Positions 18,271-27,540 of a stretch of DNA of 64,000 bases are shown piece after piece. The notes below the pieces were generated by a model, which saw nothing but the letters and a program-made list of their open reading frames with translations, was not told the origin of the DNA and did not search any database. Both the position numbers and the translations under genes were made by a program. This stretch comes from Treponema sp. (GTDB lineage Bacteria; Spirochaetota; Spirochaetia; Treponematales; Breznakiellaceae). The DNA is taken from positions 1 to 64,000 of the forward strand of contig WQXU01000007.1 of the NCBI GenBank assembly GCA_009781635.1, read 5' to 3'. Each line of letters opens with the position of its first letter. Position 1 is the first letter of the stretch.

Positions 18271-20436
18271 ATGAGTATAAACATAACCATTAACGAAAAA
18301 AATTATGAAGCAAAACCCGGACAGACAGTTCTGGATGCCTGCCGCGAAAACGGCATAATAATTCCAAATCTGTGCCACGATCCCCGGCTTAATCCCTTTG
18401 GATCATGCATGATCTGCCGCGTAGAAATCGAGGGAGAACGCGGTATGCCTCTTTCCTGCAGCACGCAGGTAAGAGAAGGAATGGTAATCAAAACAGAATC
18501 AGATGTGATAAAAAAATCCAGAAAGACATGTCTTGAACTGCTTGCTTCCCAGCATTACGGTGATTGCACTGCTCCCTGTGTTCTGGAATGTCCCGCCAAT
18601 ACCGATGTTCAGGGTTATATAAACCATATTGCAAACGGCCGTTATGATGAGGCTTTAAAATTAATTAAAGAAACAAATCCTCTTCCTGTCATATGCGGCA
18701 GAATCTGCACACGGCCTTGCGAGTCAGTATGCCGCCGCAGTATTTTTGAAGGCAATATAGGCATTGCATATTTAAAACGCTTTGTTGCCGACATCGATTT
18801 GGAAAAAGCCAACAGCTACCTGCCGGAAAAAAAAGCGGCAACAGGAAAAAAAGCGGCCATCATCGGCGCAGGCCCTGCAGGTTTGTCAGCTGCCTGGTTT
18901 CTTGCGCAGGAAGGCCATAGTGTAATAATTTATGAAAGACAGGAGTGTCCCGGCGGCATGCTTCGTTACGGCATTCCCCAGTATCGTATGCCGAATGAAA
19001 TACTGGATGCAGAAATAGATATTATTAAATCTTTGGGTGTAGAGATCATTTACAACACAGAGTTCGGAAAAGACATCAATTTAAAAAGTTTAAAAGAAGA
19101 CGGCTTTAACTCAGTTCTCATTGCAGTAGGTTCGCAAAAGGGACTTCCGTTAAACATTGATGGTGAAAAAGACAGCCCTAATGTTTTAATTGGCGTGGAT
19201 TTTCTTGGCTCTGTTACAAGGGGCAGGCAGCCGGATTTAAACGGTAAAAAAATCGCAGTTGTAGGCGGAGGCAATACGGCATTTGACTGCGTAAGAACTG
19301 CTGTCCGTCTTGGCGCCAAAGAGGTCAGCATCATATACCGCAGGACAGTAGATGAAATGCCTGCCGATAAACTGGAAATTGATGAAGCTCAACTGGAAGG
19401 CGTAATGTTTCTGGAATTAACAAACCCTGTAAGCGTATCGCAGCAGGGCAGCGCATTGGATTTAAAATTGATAAAGATGAAATTAGGCGAAAGCGATGCT
19501 TCCGGCAGAAGATCGCCGCATCCTGTCGCCGGTTCTGAATACAGTATTAAACTGGATTATGTTATCTCCGCCGTTGGACAAACTCAGGATTTAAGTTTTA
19601 TTAATGACGATTGTAATTTATCTACAAACCGAAACCGGATAACAATAAACAGCGGTTCAGCAATGACAAATATCGACGGAGTTTTCGCAGCCGGTGAAGG
19701 CGTAACAGGTCCTCATACTGCTATTATGGCTATAACGGGCGGTAAAAAAGCGGCGGCAGCAATGGACAAGTACATGAAGGGAGAAAACATCGTTACTGAA
19801 GAAAACCTTTACAATCACGTAAAAGCAAAAAATAACAAAGATATAGATCCAAAGACATTTTACAATATAGAAAAAATAGAAAAGAATCACATGCCCATGC
19901 TCACAAAAGAACAGCGTCAGAATAATTTTAAAGAGGTTGAGCTTGGATTTTCCGAAGAGCAGGCAAAAAATGAAGCTGCAAGATGCCTTTCATGCGGCTG
20001 CGCAGATGCCGGTGAGTGCAAATTGCGCCGGTACGCGGCAGCTTACGGAGCGGATCAATTTGCATACAGCAGTGCAAAAGCCGGCTTTGTTCACCCGGTT
20101 GATGAAAGCCATAAGTATATAATACATGATAAAAACAAGTGTATTTTATGCGCCCGCTGTGTGCGCATCTGTATAGAAACAGGAAACGGCGTATTCGGTT
20201 TTACCGGCCGCGGATTTGATACTGCAGTAGAACCGCCTTTCAGTCTGCCGTTAGGTGAAGAGAAAAACTGCACAAGCTGCGGCCTTTGCGTCTCCGCCTG
20301 CCCGGCAGGCGCGCTCACGCCGCGCAAGGATCTGCAGCTGCCTTCAACAGCGTATACAGATCGCGCGCACCTTGACTTTGGCGGGGAGTATACAAGTGTT
20401 GCGGATGCTGCAGCGCAGGTGAAAAAAACCAGATAG
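18271..20436 (+). CDS. NuoG/GltD fusion subunit, Stn-type transhydrogenase (no H-cluster)
   Basis: ATG 18271 (GAGG upstream) gives 721 residues; the ORF-track start is too early. In order: an N-terminal plant-type [2Fe-2S] domain (CHDPRLNPFGSCMICRVE), a His-Cys region (QHYGDCTAPC), a GltD-like [4Fe-4S] domain (CGRICTRPCESVC), an FAD site (GAGPAGLSAAW) and an NADP site (GGGNTAFDCVR with following YRR). At the C-terminus are two NuoG-like [4Fe-4S] clusters (CILCARCVRIC, CTSCGLCVSACP). The H-cluster motifs of [FeFe]-hydrogenase are absent. With the NuoE- and NuoF-like neighbours this matches the Sporomusa-type Nfn (Stn) layout, coupling NADH and ferredoxin to NADP(H). That assignment is from memory of the family. 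Confidence 0.85.
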   Translation: MSINITINEKNYEAKPGQTVLDACRENGIIIPNLCHDPRLNPFGSCMICRVEIEGERGMPLSCSTQVREGMVIKTESDVIKKSRKTCLELLASQHYGDCTAPCVLECPANTDVQGYINHIANGRYDEALKLIKETNPLPVICGRICTRPCESVCRRSIFEGNIGIAYLKRFVADIDLEKANSYLPEKKAATGKKAAIIGAGPAGLSAAWFLAQEGHSVIIYERQECPGGMLRYGIPQYRMPNEILDAEIDIIKSLGVEIIYNTEFGKDINLKSLKEDGFNSVLIAVGSQKGLPLNIDGEKDSPNVLIGVDFLGSVTRGRQPDLNGKKIAVVGGGNTAFDCVRTAVRLGAKEVSIIYRRTVDEMPADKLEIDEAQLEGVMFLELTNPVSVSQQGSALDLKLIKMKLGESDASGRRSPHPVAGSEYSIKLDYVISAVGQTQDLSFINDDCNLSTNRNRITINSGSAMTNIDGVFAAGEGVTGPHTAIMAITGGKKAAAAMDKYMKGENIVTEENLYNHVKAKNNKDIDPKTFYNIEKIEKNHMPMLTKEQRQNNFKEVELGFSEEQAKNEAARCLSCGCADAGECKLRRYAAAYGADQFAYSSAKAGFVHPVDESHKYIIHDKNKCILCARCVRICIETGNGVFGFTGRGFDTAVEPPFSLPLGEEKNCTSCGLCVSACPAGALTPRKDLQLPSTAYTDRAHLDFGGEYTSVADAAAQVKKTR

Positions 20437-20447
20437 TTAATTAAATA

Positions 20448-20867
20448 TCAGGCCTTCCTGCAATGATTGCAGCCCAGCACATGCATGTGATTCTTCTTGT
20501 TCGGACGGTCAAACATGCGAGCAACAAGATAATCATTAACGGACATTTTATGTTTGCAAATCGGACAGCAGCGGGGAAGATCATTTTCCAGACAGCTGTA
20601 ACAGCCTTTGACATGAACAAGGTAATCCTTACCCCTTACGCCTGTTGCATAGGCAATCGTTTTTACAAGTTCGCCCCTCAGCATTACAATGGAACAAACA
20701 GGGCAAATTTGAGGATCGCCTGGCCTTCCTCTGATGCTTCCCTTTCTTTTGCTCCACGGAAGATACGGATAAACGGGTGACATCGGCCCGAAAAACAGCC
20801 AATGACCCACCCAAATAAAAATCATGCCGCAGATAATAAGAAAGAAAATTTGTATGAAATCTCCCAT
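20448..20867 (-). CDS. Membrane-anchored double zinc-ribbon protein, unknown function
   Basis: A 139-residue protein with one N-terminal transmembrane helix (about 5-27), then paired CxxC motifs: CPVC, CYSC, CPIC and CNHC. These are spaced as two zinc ribbons facing the cytoplasm. No enzymatic motif is visible and I do not recognise a family. It lies convergent to the redox operon, 12 bases from its stop, and divergent from rsmI; its 5' end lies about 60 bases before the rsmI start. Confidence 0.6.
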   Translation of the reverse strand: MGDFIQIFFLIICGMIFIWVGHWLFFGPMSPVYPYLPWSKRKGSIRGRPGDPQICPVCSIVMLRGELVKTIAYATGVRGKDYLVHVKGCYSCLENDLPRCCPICKHKMSVNDYLVARMFDRPNKKNHMHVLGCNHCRKA

Positions 20868-20893
20868 AAGGCCTTATTCTATGCCATGACCTC

Positions 20894-20930
20894 TTGCATT
20901 GCTAGTGGTCATGGAGTGTATAATTCCTGC
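20894..20930 (+). promoter_or_regulatory. Predicted leaderless promoter of rsmI
   Basis: Perfect TATAAT (20919-20924) lies 6 nt before ATG 20931, with no ribosome-binding site at a usable distance. The best -35 (TTGCAT, 20894-20899) is at 19 bp, so the upstream half is weak. Confidence 0.45.
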
Positions 20931-21644
20931 ATGGCAGCGCTTTATATCATCGCTACACCCATAGGAAACCTGGGAGACATAAGTTTCCGCGCAATAGAGA
21001 CACTAAAAAGCGCCGATCTTGTGGCATGCGAAGATACCCGCCGCACCTTAAAACTCCTTTCTCATTTCGGGATACGCGTAAAAATGCTTTCGTGCCGTTC
21101 CCAGAACGAGGAATATGCGGCGGAAAAAGTGATTGATGCGCTAAACAAAGGGCAAACTGTGGCCTATGCAAGCGATGCCGGCACGCCAGCCTTAAGCGAT
21201 CCCGGTGCGGCGCTTGTAAGGGCAGCTTCGCAGGCAGGACACGATGTAATTCCCATCCCCGGGCCCTCGGCCTTCGCTGCTCTTTTAAGCATTGCAGGCG
21301 GCAGGGACAAAACAGTCATTTTTGAAGGGTTTTTGTCCCCAAAACCCGGGCGAAGAAAGAGCCGCCTGCGTGAACTTATGGCAATGGAGGCCGCCTGCGT
21401 ACTTTATGAGTCGCCTTTCAGGGTTCTAAAGCTGCTGACAGACATTGCCGAAATTGACAGTGAACGTTATACTTGTGTCGGACGTGAGATGACAAAGGTT
21501 CACGAGGAATATTTACGGGGCTCTGCGGCGGAAATACTGGAAAAATTGAGCCAAAAAAAAGGCGCTAAAACCGCAAATTCGGATGTTTCCGGCGCACAAT
21601 TGGGTGAATTTTCTTTGTATATATCTGGCAAATATTTAAAATAG
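20931..21644 (+). CDS. rsmI: 16S rRNA (cytidine1402-2'-O)-methyltransferase RsmI
   Basis: An SAM-dependent methyltransferase of the tetrapyrrole-methylase fold that modifies C1402 of 16S rRNA. The diagnostic N-terminus LYIIATPIGNLGDIS fixes the start at 20931, far inside the track ORF. CEDTRRT, SDAGTPALSDPG and PIPGPSA follow in order. At 237 residues it is somewhat shorter than usual and seems to lack the last C-terminal extension of many RsmI proteins. Confidence 0.93.
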   Translation: MAALYIIATPIGNLGDISFRAIETLKSADLVACEDTRRTLKLLSHFGIRVKMLSCRSQNEEYAAEKVIDALNKGQTVAYASDAGTPALSDPGAALVRAASQAGHDVIPIPGPSAFAALLSIAGGRDKTVIFEGFLSPKPGRRKSRLRELMAMEAACVLYESPFRVLKLLTDIAEIDSERYTCVGREMTKVHEEYLRGSAAEILEKLSQKKGAKTANSDVSGAQLGEFSLYISGKYLK

Positions 21645-21699
21645 CTGGTAAACTTATAGTAGATAGTTGCCGATAATAGGGTATAGGTAGGGTAAGGTT

Positions 21700-21984
21700 A
21701 TGACAGTAAACAGAATAGGTCATGTAGAACCCATTCTTTCCGGAAAGAGGCCCGGGAGGAGTGAACAGGTGGGGGGGAACGACAAGGCCGATACTATCAA
21801 TCTTTCCGCGCAAGCGATGGAAAAGGCTGAGAGGTATCAGGTTTTAGAACTTATTAAATCCGCCCCGGAACTGGAAGAGGCCCGGATTATTGAGCTCAGG
21901 CAGAAAATTGAGGATCCTTCATATATAAATGAAAAGGTCGTCAATGCAACAGCAGACAATATTGTCAATGCCTGGTTCGCATAG
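21700..21984 (+). CDS. flgM: Anti-sigma-28 factor FlgM
   Basis: A 94-residue FlgM-family protein. Features are an N-terminal basic, flexible stretch (MTVNRIGHVEPI), DTINLS.QA and a helical C-terminal half (RIIELRQKIEDPSYINEKV..TADNI). FlgM holds the flagellar sigma factor FliA inactive until the hook is complete. The short leader contains GGTAAGG. It is followed by a strong terminator, so it is likely transcribed alone or with rsmI. Confidence 0.85.
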   Translation: MTVNRIGHVEPILSGKRPGRSEQVGGNDKADTINLSAQAMEKAERYQVLELIKSAPELEEARIIELRQKIEDPSYINEKVVNATADNIVNAWFA

Positions 21985-22021
21985 CGAGCTGAGCTTGACA
22001 GGATTTTAATAAGTACAGTTT

Positions 22022-22058
22022 AGGCGCCTGACCACATGGTGGTTAGACGCCTTTTTTT
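22022..22058 (+). terminator. Intrinsic terminator after flgM
   Basis: The stem AGGCGCCTGACCAC pairs with GTGGTTAGACGCCT (two mismatches) around a short loop, followed by seven T. Confidence 0.88.
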
Positions 22059-22079
22059 ATTGCACATAACAGAGGTTGT

Positions 22080-23210
22080 ATGGATATTTCATTTAAATTT
22101 GATCCTGAAGTTCTCATCGGAGCGGATACCCTAAGCATGGCCGGAACCATAGCCAGCCGTCATGGATCGAGGATTATGGTTGCTGCGGATCACGATTTGG
22201 AGGCGCAGACTGTAAACCGTTTAAAGGAAATCCTGGAAGACTCCGGTATAAAAGCGATTGTGTTTGACGGTATAGACAATTCCGCTTCTGCGGAAATGGC
22301 GAATAACATTGTGGAACTTGCCCGCGCGGCGCATTGTGATGCGATCATTGGTTTTGGAAATGAAAAAACGCAGATTATTGCGCGTATGGCGGCAATCATG
22401 GCGCCGATGAGAATTACAGCATTCGAACTTTTAGACGGCCGTATTTTTCATAAAAAGTTTATGCCCCTGCTTTCCATTCCTACAGAAGGCATGAGCGCTT
22501 TTTCGATGACAAACTATTTTATCACCCCGGATCCACGCAGCAGACTGATAAAATCAGTTCCATCGCCTGACGGCCTTTACTCCGCAGTTATTATAGACAG
22601 TAATTTGTTTAAGTTTCTTTCTGAAACGCGCGCAGCTTCGCATATTTTTGAAAATTTTTTCAATGCTGTTGAGGCTTACTGCTCAACAAGGGCAAGTTTT
22701 CTCTCCGACACATTGCTGGAAAAAGCAATAAGCATTTATGCAAGACTGTTAAAGACAGGTAACGCAGGCGGCTTTAATTCAGAACTTTTCGCGCAGGCAA
22801 ATTTTCTTTCTTCTCTTGGCTCCGGCGCAAGTTCGCCGGGAGCGGGCAGCGCTCTTTCCGCCGCAATTACTGCGCGCACTCCTGTTGCAAAGCCGCTGTG
22901 TTCTGCCGCTCTTTTCCCGCAATTGGCAGAGAGGCTTGCAGGTACACGCCCGGAAAAAATGGCGCGCGTTGCAGCGCTTTTGGGCGCTCCAAAAGCCGCA
23001 TCTGTAGCGGAAGGCGCTGCTTCTGCGTTAAACGCCATTCGCCAGACAATGACTGCGCATAAGGTACCTTCTAATTTAAAGGAATACAATATTCAATTAG
23101 ATCGCATAACAGCAGCAGCCGAAGCTGCCCGCAGCCTGGATTTAACAGCAAACTCCCCCTGGACAGTATCGGAAGAAGAAATCTTTAAGATATTAAAAGA
23201 AGTGCTTTAG
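22080..23210 (+). CDS. Iron-alcohol-dehydrogenase-like protein lacking metal ligands
   Basis: A 376-residue protein with the group III (iron-containing) alcohol dehydrogenase fold: a Rossmann-like half with GFGNEKTQIIA in place of the usual GGGS..D, then an alpha-helical half. The typical metal-ligand block DA..HA.EAY reads ENFFNAVEAY, so the Asp and His are replaced. The later G..H....H block reads GAGSALSAA, without His. The predicted protein therefore should not bind the catalytic metal in the normal way. It may be a non-enzymatic or differently catalytic member. AGAGG upstream supports the ATG. Confidence 0.7.
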   Translation: MDISFKFDPEVLIGADTLSMAGTIASRHGSRIMVAADHDLEAQTVNRLKEILEDSGIKAIVFDGIDNSASAEMANNIVELARAAHCDAIIGFGNEKTQIIARMAAIMAPMRITAFELLDGRIFHKKFMPLLSIPTEGMSAFSMTNYFITPDPRSRLIKSVPSPDGLYSAVIIDSNLFKFLSETRAASHIFENFFNAVEAYCSTRASFLSDTLLEKAISIYARLLKTGNAGGFNSELFAQANFLSSLGSGASSPGAGSALSAAITARTPVAKPLCSAALFPQLAERLAGTRPEKMARVAALLGAPKAASVAEGAASALNAIRQTMTAHKVPSNLKEYNIQLDRITAAAEAARSLDLTANSPWTVSEEEIFKILKEVL

Positions 23211-23234
23211 TGTCCTGTAGGGGGCCTGCTTTCT

Positions 23235-23942
23235 TTACCATTCTTTCGGTTTATTATCCGGCGCAGTGATATTAAATGTTTCTCCGGAAGGTTCTATTAA
23301 AAAAAGCCCTTGTTTTAACACATATTTTTTAACATCATCTGACACGACAACGCCTGCAACCGCTCCCAGAAAAGTTCTTTTATCACCGTGTAAATCGGCA
23401 TATGCACGCATTTTTATAAGACGCTCAATATGATCTTTTACATCTTCTGCGGTTAGTTTGGTTTTTATTTCTACCATCATGGCTTTTTCGCCATTCTGCA
23501 AAAGAACATCAATTTCAAAGAAAATATCGTTGTCATGATCTTTTATGCTAAAACCGTCACTGCTTTGAAGAAAGTTAAACCCAAACTCTTTAAATTTATC
23601 CTGTAAACCGGGCGCAATCATATGTTCAACCACTTCGCCGAAACGTTTTGTTAAATCTCCGAATCGCCTGTTATAATCCTTTATCTGCTGATCTGTTTCT
23701 TTCTGTTGCTGGGCATTTTCTCTCTGTAGTTGGGAAGTTTCACTTTGTAGTTGAGCGGTTTCCCTATGCAGTCGGGCAGTTTCTTTTGTTATTTCTTTTA
23801 TCTGCCGGTCTGTTTCTTTTGTTATTTCTTTTACAATCTGGGCAATTTCCTTTTGCTGTTCCCGGTTTTCCATTAAAGCTGCCCATACTTGCTCAAAATC
23901 TAGACCTCTGGGGTATGTTAATTGTGTTTGCGCATTTCCCAT
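23235..23942 (-). CDS. Coiled-coil protein with PD-(D/E)XK-like nuclease domain (DUF3782-type)
   Basis: A 235-residue protein. Residues 25-95 are an uninterrupted Gln/Glu/Lys heptad coiled coil built from repeats such as ITKETDRQIKE. Residues 100-235 resemble the restriction-endonuclease-like fold of DUF3782 proteins, with EIDVLLQNG followed by MVEIKTKL as the likely metal-binding Asp and Glu-x-Lys. Related genes are common and multicopy in treponemes and cyanobacteria; their role is unknown. GGAG upstream supports the start. Confidence 0.7.
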   Translation of the reverse strand: MGNAQTQLTYPRGLDFEQVWAALMENREQQKEIAQIVKEITKETDRQIKEITKETARLHRETAQLQSETSQLQRENAQQQKETDQQIKDYNRRFGDLTKRFGEVVEHMIAPGLQDKFKEFGFNFLQSSDGFSIKDHDNDIFFEIDVLLQNGEKAMMVEIKTKLTAEDVKDHIERLIKMRAYADLHGDKRTFLGAVAGVVVSDDVKKYVLKQGLFLIEPSGETFNITAPDNKPKEW

Positions 23943-24058
23943 TTAAAACTCCTGTATTTTAACTATACAATTATTTAGGATTTTTTCAATTATTATAAGC
24001 AAGAGATAAACCAATATTTCTTATATACGTTACAAAAAATAAATGATGATTAATTTAA

Positions 24059-25708
24059 TCAATATCCGTCAGACATGGCGCGGTTTTGATCGCGCTGGTA
24101 AAGTTCCTGGTATACAAAGCTGCGGTTTTTAAGTCTTTCCTTAACTTCCTGGGTAAAGGGCATGTGGCGCCAGAAGGTGCCCCGGACATCTTTGTCAAGT
24201 TTTTGTATACCCTCGGCTTCTTTTGTCATCCACATGATATAGTCACGGATAAAATATTCTTTAATATCACCTTTCAATTTATTGGACTGGAACCACTGGT
24301 AGTAATGTCCTGTAAGCCCTTCTTCCATCCAGTAGAAGGACGCTTTCTCCTTTGCTACCTGCCAGCGAAGATCTGCAACCGCTGTAAGAATGGCAAGGTA
24401 TAAATTTCTTGGATACATCGGAACAACAATGCGCCCGCGGCTTGTTGCGCGGTTAAAGCGATCAAAGGGTTCCCAGCAAAAACCCATATCGCCGTAGGTG
24501 GGTATTAACAAAACAAAGGGAGCTATTCTGTTTAACCTGTTTTTATATATGCGGCAGAACGCTTCTTTATCGATGCTTTCTATCCTTGCAAGCATGGAAA
24601 TAACGTTTTCGCGCAGGCCTACTTCATTTGGAGTACTGTGAAAGTATTCGGCCATAAGCACCGGAAAGTGATTTCCCTGCCGCCCGACTGTCATTTTTGC
24701 CATTTGACGGATGGTATCAAACTCGGTATCCAGCGCTCCTATGTCAACTGTAACCGAGCCGCCTTCGGCTTCAAGTTTTTCCTGCAAGTGATGTACGTCA
24801 GCTTCGGCGCCTGAAAAATCCTTTATGCTTAACTGCAGTTCATGATCATTTTTAAGCAGCTGCTTTAACAGGTTTTGAACTTCATTTATTGACGCTTTTT
24901 GACTTTCAGAAAAGCAATCACTCAAATCATTTAGTTCAGGTAAAGGGATGCGTTCAAATATTCCGTTCATTCTGTCACGTATTATTTTTTCAATTTCGTA
25001 GCGCTCTCTGTCTTTTGCTTTTAGTATTGATCTTGAGCCGTCAAGCTTTCCCTGGGCTTTTTCCAGCAGCGCCTGTAATTTAGTCTGAGCGCTTCCCCTG
25101 ACTACTCTTACTTCATCCGTACTGGACGGGCGCATTTTTGACGTACCAACTCCATGAAGCCATTCATCTATGTAATAAACGGGCTGATCCAGTGTGTTAT
25201 CATCAACAACCTTGCTGAAAAAATCCCTTGTCTCTGCGCTGATAAACGAAGGATGCAGTATACCGAAACGAAGAAGATATTTTTTAGGTGGCGGCAGTCT
25301 TCCGGCGGATTTCCGCCCAACATTTAAAAGGAACTCCCAAAAGGGTGACATAAACTGCTGACGAAATACGCTGCGATCTTTTGGATCTTTGGCTGTAAGA
25401 TATTTTTGTAAAATACTATGCACTCTTTGCGCAATATCACCTTCGTTGGAAAGAGCAGTTTTATAGTAATTTGGATCGTTATAAAAATTATGACCTTTTT
25501 CTTCAAGGCGCTTTGTTACCTGCGGAAATCCGGAAGTTGTAAGATCAACTTCTCCCCCCGAGGCGCTTGATATATCTGAAAAATCATTTTGATTTTTATC
25601 GCCGAAAATATCGCTGAAATCCGGAAGCGGCCCGCTCCCGGAGCCTGCGGTACCCAATAAAGCGGCAAGTTCAGGATCCATATCTCCGTGCAATGCTTTT
25701 TCAGCCAT
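24059..25708 (-). CDS. Conserved spirochaetal hypothetical protein
   Basis: A 549-residue cytosolic protein without a signal peptide or membrane helix. An acidic, low-complexity N-terminus (about residues 1-60, rich in Asp, Ser, Gly) leads into a largely helical body with a coiled-coil stretch near 205-320. The C-terminal region is rich in Trp, Tyr and Arg. No catalytic motif is apparent and I do not recognise a named family. It lies 50 bases after pheT on the same strand but has its own near-consensus promoter, TTGACA-17-TAACAT, ending 6 nt before the ATG. Confidence 0.7.
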   Translation of the reverse strand: MAEKALHGDMDPELAALLGTAGSGSGPLPDFSDIFGDKNQNDFSDISSASGGEVDLTTSGFPQVTKRLEEKGHNFYNDPNYYKTALSNEGDIAQRVHSILQKYLTAKDPKDRSVFRQQFMSPFWEFLLNVGRKSAGRLPPPKKYLLRFGILHPSFISAETRDFFSKVVDDNTLDQPVYYIDEWLHGVGTSKMRPSSTDEVRVVRGSAQTKLQALLEKAQGKLDGSRSILKAKDRERYEIEKIIRDRMNGIFERIPLPELNDLSDCFSESQKASINEVQNLLKQLLKNDHELQLSIKDFSGAEADVHHLQEKLEAEGGSVTVDIGALDTEFDTIRQMAKMTVGRQGNHFPVLMAEYFHSTPNEVGLRENVISMLARIESIDKEAFCRIYKNRLNRIAPFVLLIPTYGDMGFCWEPFDRFNRATSRGRIVVPMYPRNLYLAILTAVADLRWQVAKEKASFYWMEEGLTGHYYQWFQSNKLKGDIKEYFIRDYIMWMTKEAEGIQKLDKDVRGTFWRHMPFTQEVKERLKNRSFVYQELYQRDQNRAMSDGY

Positions 25709-25743
25709 AAACTAATGTTAATTCTTTTTATTCACGCTGTCAA
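25709..25743 (-). promoter_or_regulatory. Predicted leaderless promoter of the 549-aa gene
   Basis: Minus strand: perfect TTGACA (25743-25738), 17 bp, TAACAT (25720-25715), then TAGTTT and ATG at 25708. There is no Shine-Dalgarno sequence. Confidence 0.6.
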
Positions 25744-25758
25744 TTGCAAAAAAATGTT

Positions 25759-27540
25759 TTAAATTAATGCGTCTAAATCAAACTCGCCTGCAGTACAGGG
25801 AACTGTCACGCCCCAATTTTCCAGCACTTCCGGATGAAGTTCGCCGAAAACACCAACAGGTTTTTCCTTGTAAATAATGACAGCCGCTCTTCCGGGAATA
25901 AAGCGCGGGTCCTGTGATTCCGCCAGATCGTATTCGCGCGAAAGATAATAAAACAGCGTTTGCAGTTCCGCAGCGGCTGTATTAAAATTTGCATCGGTTC
26001 CTGCGTGCAAAAAGCCTGCAAACTGACGTGTTTCGCTTTGGTAATTTTGCGAGCCGTCAATCCAGGCAACTTTTCCAACCTCAAATATTTTGTGAGGGTA
26101 TACCGAGCGTCCGGAGATCGATTCGCTTATCATAAGCGAGGCTATCACAGTATCGCGTACATATTCATAATTTTCTGTCATCGGGTTAAAGATGCGGATG
26201 ATTTTTTCGCCGCCGGAGTGCATGTTATCTACAAGGTCTTTGCGGGAGCCAAGATAATTGTATATCATTTCCTGATAACCCATTCCGACAAGATGCTCCT
26301 TAACCTGTCTTGAAAAAAGAGTGATGGGAAGAAGCCGTCCTACAGTGGAATCCGACGGGCGCTCCGGTTTAAAAGAGCCAAGAGAGCGGCCTATCATTAT
26401 ATCCTCTGCGACATCTGCGGCATGAAGAAAATCGTTGCGGTACTCCGGCGGATATGCGCGCACTCCCTCTCCCTTATCTGTCTGGCCTCTCTCTGCATCG
26501 CGGGTAATCTCCGCTTTTACGCCCATGCGCGCAAGAGCCTTGATGCATTCATCTGCATTTAATTTTTCACCAAGAAATCTTTCTACCCTGTAAAGCGAAC
26601 AGAAAACCGGCTCCTGGAAGTAATAAGGGGTAACAATGTTTTTGCCAAAGGGCGTATCAAAGTCATATTCAATTTCGACAGGTTCAATTTTAAAACCGTT
26701 ATCAGCCAGATCGCATGCAACTATCGAGGCTGCCAGTGTGATTAAGGGAAGATCTGTGCCTGTAATCTCTACAAAGACTTCGCTGTCGCCGATCTGCACC
26801 GAGCCTAAATCACTTGAATTTATGATTGGCGGATAAGAGAGAATCTTTCCTTCCGAATCTGTAAGAAGCGGATGAATTGCCTCATGTTCCTGAATGAAGG
26901 CAAACTCCTTTCCCTTCGGGTGCTGTTTAAGGATTTCTCTTAAGGTAAGATTTCCTTCCCATTGAAGAGGTTCAAAGGAAACAGAATCGGGATCCGCGCC
27001 CTTGTATATTATTGGCCATTTAATGCCAGAGGCAAGGCGGTAAATTCCCATCGACATGCTGCGCCGTTTTCTTCCGAAATTCCAGGCAAGCTTTTCCTGT
27101 GTCTGGATTATATCGCGAAGCATGGGGTCTGTTATTGTTTTGCCGTCTGACAGGCGCGCAATAAATCCTGTAAGATAGGGTCTTACCTGTTTTACGCTTG
27201 CTTCTACTTTAACTTTGCAATCTGCTTTTTTTACATCACCCGGACGTGAAAAAAAGGAATACTCCGGTATTTTGCCGCCATCATATATCCGAAGCTGACG
27301 GGCGCAGCCTGCAGTTCCCCAAAGATCAGGGCGGTTTGTATCATTTAATTCAATTTTGAGTGTTCTTTCTGTATCCGGCCCGCTGTCTGCAGACCAGATT
27401 TCCGAATCCAGCTCGGCTTTTGCGCATGTAAGAGCCTCTTCAAATTCATCCCTGCTTTTCCAGCGGCTTTTTCCGTCCGGACAGCCTGCAAGAGTATAAA
27501 AAACCTGCTCGTTTACTTCAATTTTTGGCATATACGGCAT
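25759..27540 (-). CDS. pheT: Phenylalanyl-tRNA synthetase beta subunit, archaeal/eukaryotic-type
   Basis: Charges tRNA-Phe as a heterotetramer with PheS, which is not in this window. The 593-residue length, and the absence of the N-terminal EMAP/tRNA-binding domain and C-terminal anticodon-binding domain of typical bacterial PheT (about 800 aa), mark the short archaeal/eukaryotic type known from spirochaetes. B3/B4 and B5 regions are recognisable (NDTNRPDLWG, YPPEYRNDFLHAADVAEDIMIG), followed by the catalytic-like domain. The partner gene's absence is unusual because pheS and pheT are commonly adjacent. Confidence 0.92.
   Translation of the reverse strand: MPYMPKIEVNEQVFYTLAGCPDGKSRWKSRDEFEEALTCAKAELDSEIWSADSGPDTERTLKIELNDTNRPDLWGTAGCARQLRIYDGGKIPEYSFFSRPGDVKKADCKVKVEASVKQVRPYLTGFIARLSDGKTITDPMLRDIIQTQEKLAWNFGRKRRSMSMGIYRLASGIKWPIIYKGADPDSVSFEPLQWEGNLTLREILKQHPKGKEFAFIQEHEAIHPLLTDSEGKILSYPPIINSSDLGSVQIGDSEVFVEITGTDLPLITLAASIVACDLADNGFKIEPVEIEYDFDTPFGKNIVTPYYFQEPVFCSLYRVERFLGEKLNADECIKALARMGVKAEITRDAERGQTDKGEGVRAYPPEYRNDFLHAADVAEDIMIGRSLGSFKPERPSDSTVGRLLPITLFSRQVKEHLVGMGYQEMIYNYLGSRKDLVDNMHSGGEKIIRIFNPMTENYEYVRDTVIASLMISESISGRSVYPHKIFEVGKVAWIDGSQNYQSETRQFAGFLHAGTDANFNTAAAELQTLFYYLSREYDLAESQDPRFIPGRAAVIIYKEKPVGVFGELHPEVLENWGVTVPCTAGEFDLDALI

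Noticed and set aside
15918-20436. Possible trimeric [FeFe]-hydrogenase (HydABC)
   Set aside because: Two subunits match, but the large subunit has GltD-like FAD/NADP motifs and lacks the H-cluster Cys motifs of HydA.
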